NCBI GenBank assembly: GCA_963854565.1 | Contig: CAWKZT010000053.1 | Location: forward strand, 1 to 12,032 | Length of the DNA stretch: 12,032 bases | Direction of reading: 5' to 3' | Origin: CAWKZT01 sp963854565 | GTDB lineage: Bacteria > Actinomycetota > Acidimicrobiia > Acidimicrobiales > JAHEJN01 | Part shown: positions 11,460 through 12,032 of the stretch, piece after piece | Layout: each line of letters starts with the position of its first letter | Position numbering within the stretch: the first letter of the stretch is position 1 | The notes under the pieces: model-generated | What the model saw: only the letters and a program-made list of their open reading frames with translations | What the model was told of the DNA's origin: nothing | Database searches by the model: none | Translations under genes and position numbers: made by a program

Positions 11460-12032
11460 ATGCGATCCACTTTCTTGCGCCTGTTGGCACTGTTGATGGT
11501 CTTCGGCCTTGTCGCCGCAGCCTGTAGCAGCTCTAACGACGGCGAAGTATCGACCGACGAACCAGCTCCGGCTGACGAACCAGCTGACGCTCCAGCCGAC
11601 GCTCCAGCCGAAGAATCGGGCCTTCCTGATCTGGGCGGTCGTGACGTCACCATTGCTGTGGAGAACGCGTATTTGCCGTTCAACTACATCGATGCTGCTG
11701 ATGGCGAAGCCAAGGGCTGGGACTACGACTCCATTAACGCCATGTGTGTGCTCCTTAACTGCAACCCGGTCTACCAGACCTTTGGTTGGGACGGCATGAT
11801 TCAGGCTGTGTCTGATGGTCAGTTCGATATGGCTGCCGATGGCATCACCATCACCGAAGAGCGCGGCAAAGTTGTGGCGTTCTCGAACGGTTACATCAAC
11901 ATCGACCAGCGGGTACTTGTTGGTACCGATAGCACCCTTGCTGATGCTGATGCTGTTGCTGCTGAGGATTGCAAGGTTGGTTCCCAGCCTGGCACCACGA
12001 ACTACGACAAGGCTGTCGAGATTGTGGGCGAA
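11460..12032 (+). CDS. ABC transporter substrate-binding lipoprotein, family 3 (3' truncated by window)
   Basis: The frame is open from ATG 11460 to the window edge (191 codons). The N-terminus is a lipoprotein signal: Arg residues, a hydrophobic core LLALLMVFGLVAAA and Cys20 as the lipidated residue. A Ser/Asp/Glu/Ala/Pro linker follows (about 21-55). The mature domain matches polar-amino-acid binding proteins: VTIAVENAYLPFNYID, the G-W-D-Y-D-S motif, FGWDGMIQAVSDGQFDMAADGITITEERG and VAFSNGYI. It should capture an amino acid or similar small solute outside the membrane and pass it to an ABC permease, presumably encoded downstream. Extra cysteines (CVLLNC and another near 178) could form a disulfide. 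AGGG lies 6 nt before the ATG. An Lrp-type regulator lies upstream, but a functional link is only inferred. Confidence 0.9.
   Translation, partial: MRSTFLRLLALLMVFGLVAAACSSSNDGEVSTDEPAPADEPADAPADAPAEESGLPDLGGRDVTIAVENAYLPFNYIDAADGEAKGWDYDSINAMCVLLNCNPVYQTFGWDGMIQAVSDGQFDMAADGITITEERGKVVAFSNGYINIDQRVLVGTDSTLADADAVAAEDCKVGSQPGTTNYDKAVEIVGE
11571..11606 (+). repeat. 12-bp tandem repeat coding the lipoprotein linker
   Basis: Three near-identical 12-bp units (GCTGACGAACCA, GCTGACGCTCCA, GCCGACGCTCCA) encode ADEP-ADAP-ADAP in the linker just after the lipidation site. Length variation of this spacer is to be expected between strains. Confidence 0.75.

Overview
The window looks like a chromosomal segment of a moderately GC-rich actinobacterium, probably outside the classical mycobacterial/streptomycete groups (an Acidimicrobiia-like lineage is my guess, not demonstrated). 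Three things point to Actinobacteria: a radA ... ispF-trmH/rlmB neighbourhood resembling the Mycobacterium tuberculosis radA/carD/ispD/ispF/cysS region; a CysO-type sulfur carrier; and an actinobacterial-type coproheme decarboxylase with a YPMSKRR motif. Many start codons lie 6-7 nt after a TAnnnT hexamer, which fits leaderless transcription, common in this phylum. I see no mobile element, CRISPR array, prophage or rRNA.

Layout. 1-312: 3' end of a HAD-like hydrolase gene. 345-1709: radA (DNA repair). 1737-2501 (-): SDR oxidoreductase. 2602-3273 (-): Crp/Fnr regulator. Starting 9 bp away on the + strand is a compact operon: a 94-aa protein resembling the C-terminal half of IspD (3283-3567), ispF (3570-4049) and a TrmH/RlmB-type 2'-O-ribose methyltransferase (4046-4987). 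A tRNA-Thr(UGU) gene on the - strand (4969-5041) overlaps the end of the methyltransferase gene. Then come a membrane-anchored LytR_C-domain protein (5128-5700), a glycerate kinase (5734-6726) and a CysO/MoaD-like sulfur carrier ending in Gly-Gly-Phe (6761-7039).

From 7040: a CIRCE-controlled groEL without an adjacent groES (7173-8789), a 14-bp tandem repeat, a strong terminator, a second hairpin, and a small convergent ORF of unknown function (9000-9167, -). Next are an Lrp/AsnC regulator (9338-9829), fdhD (9866-10648), a coproheme decarboxylase hemQ/chdC (10680-11363), and the 5' part of an amino-acid-type ABC substrate-binding lipoprotein (11460 to the window edge).

How the genes fit together. 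The window is mostly housekeeping: DNA repair, isoprenoid precursor synthesis, RNA modification, a heat-shock chaperonin, sulfur transfer, molybdoenzyme maturation and heme synthesis. The most unusual points are the IspD-like remnant preceding ispF, the GGF-terminated sulfur carrier (which would need proteolytic maturation), the tRNA/methyltransferase antisense overlap, and a repeated start-proximal -10 hexamer, in particular the word TAGCCT. I did not find convincing evidence for a wholly new multi-gene system.
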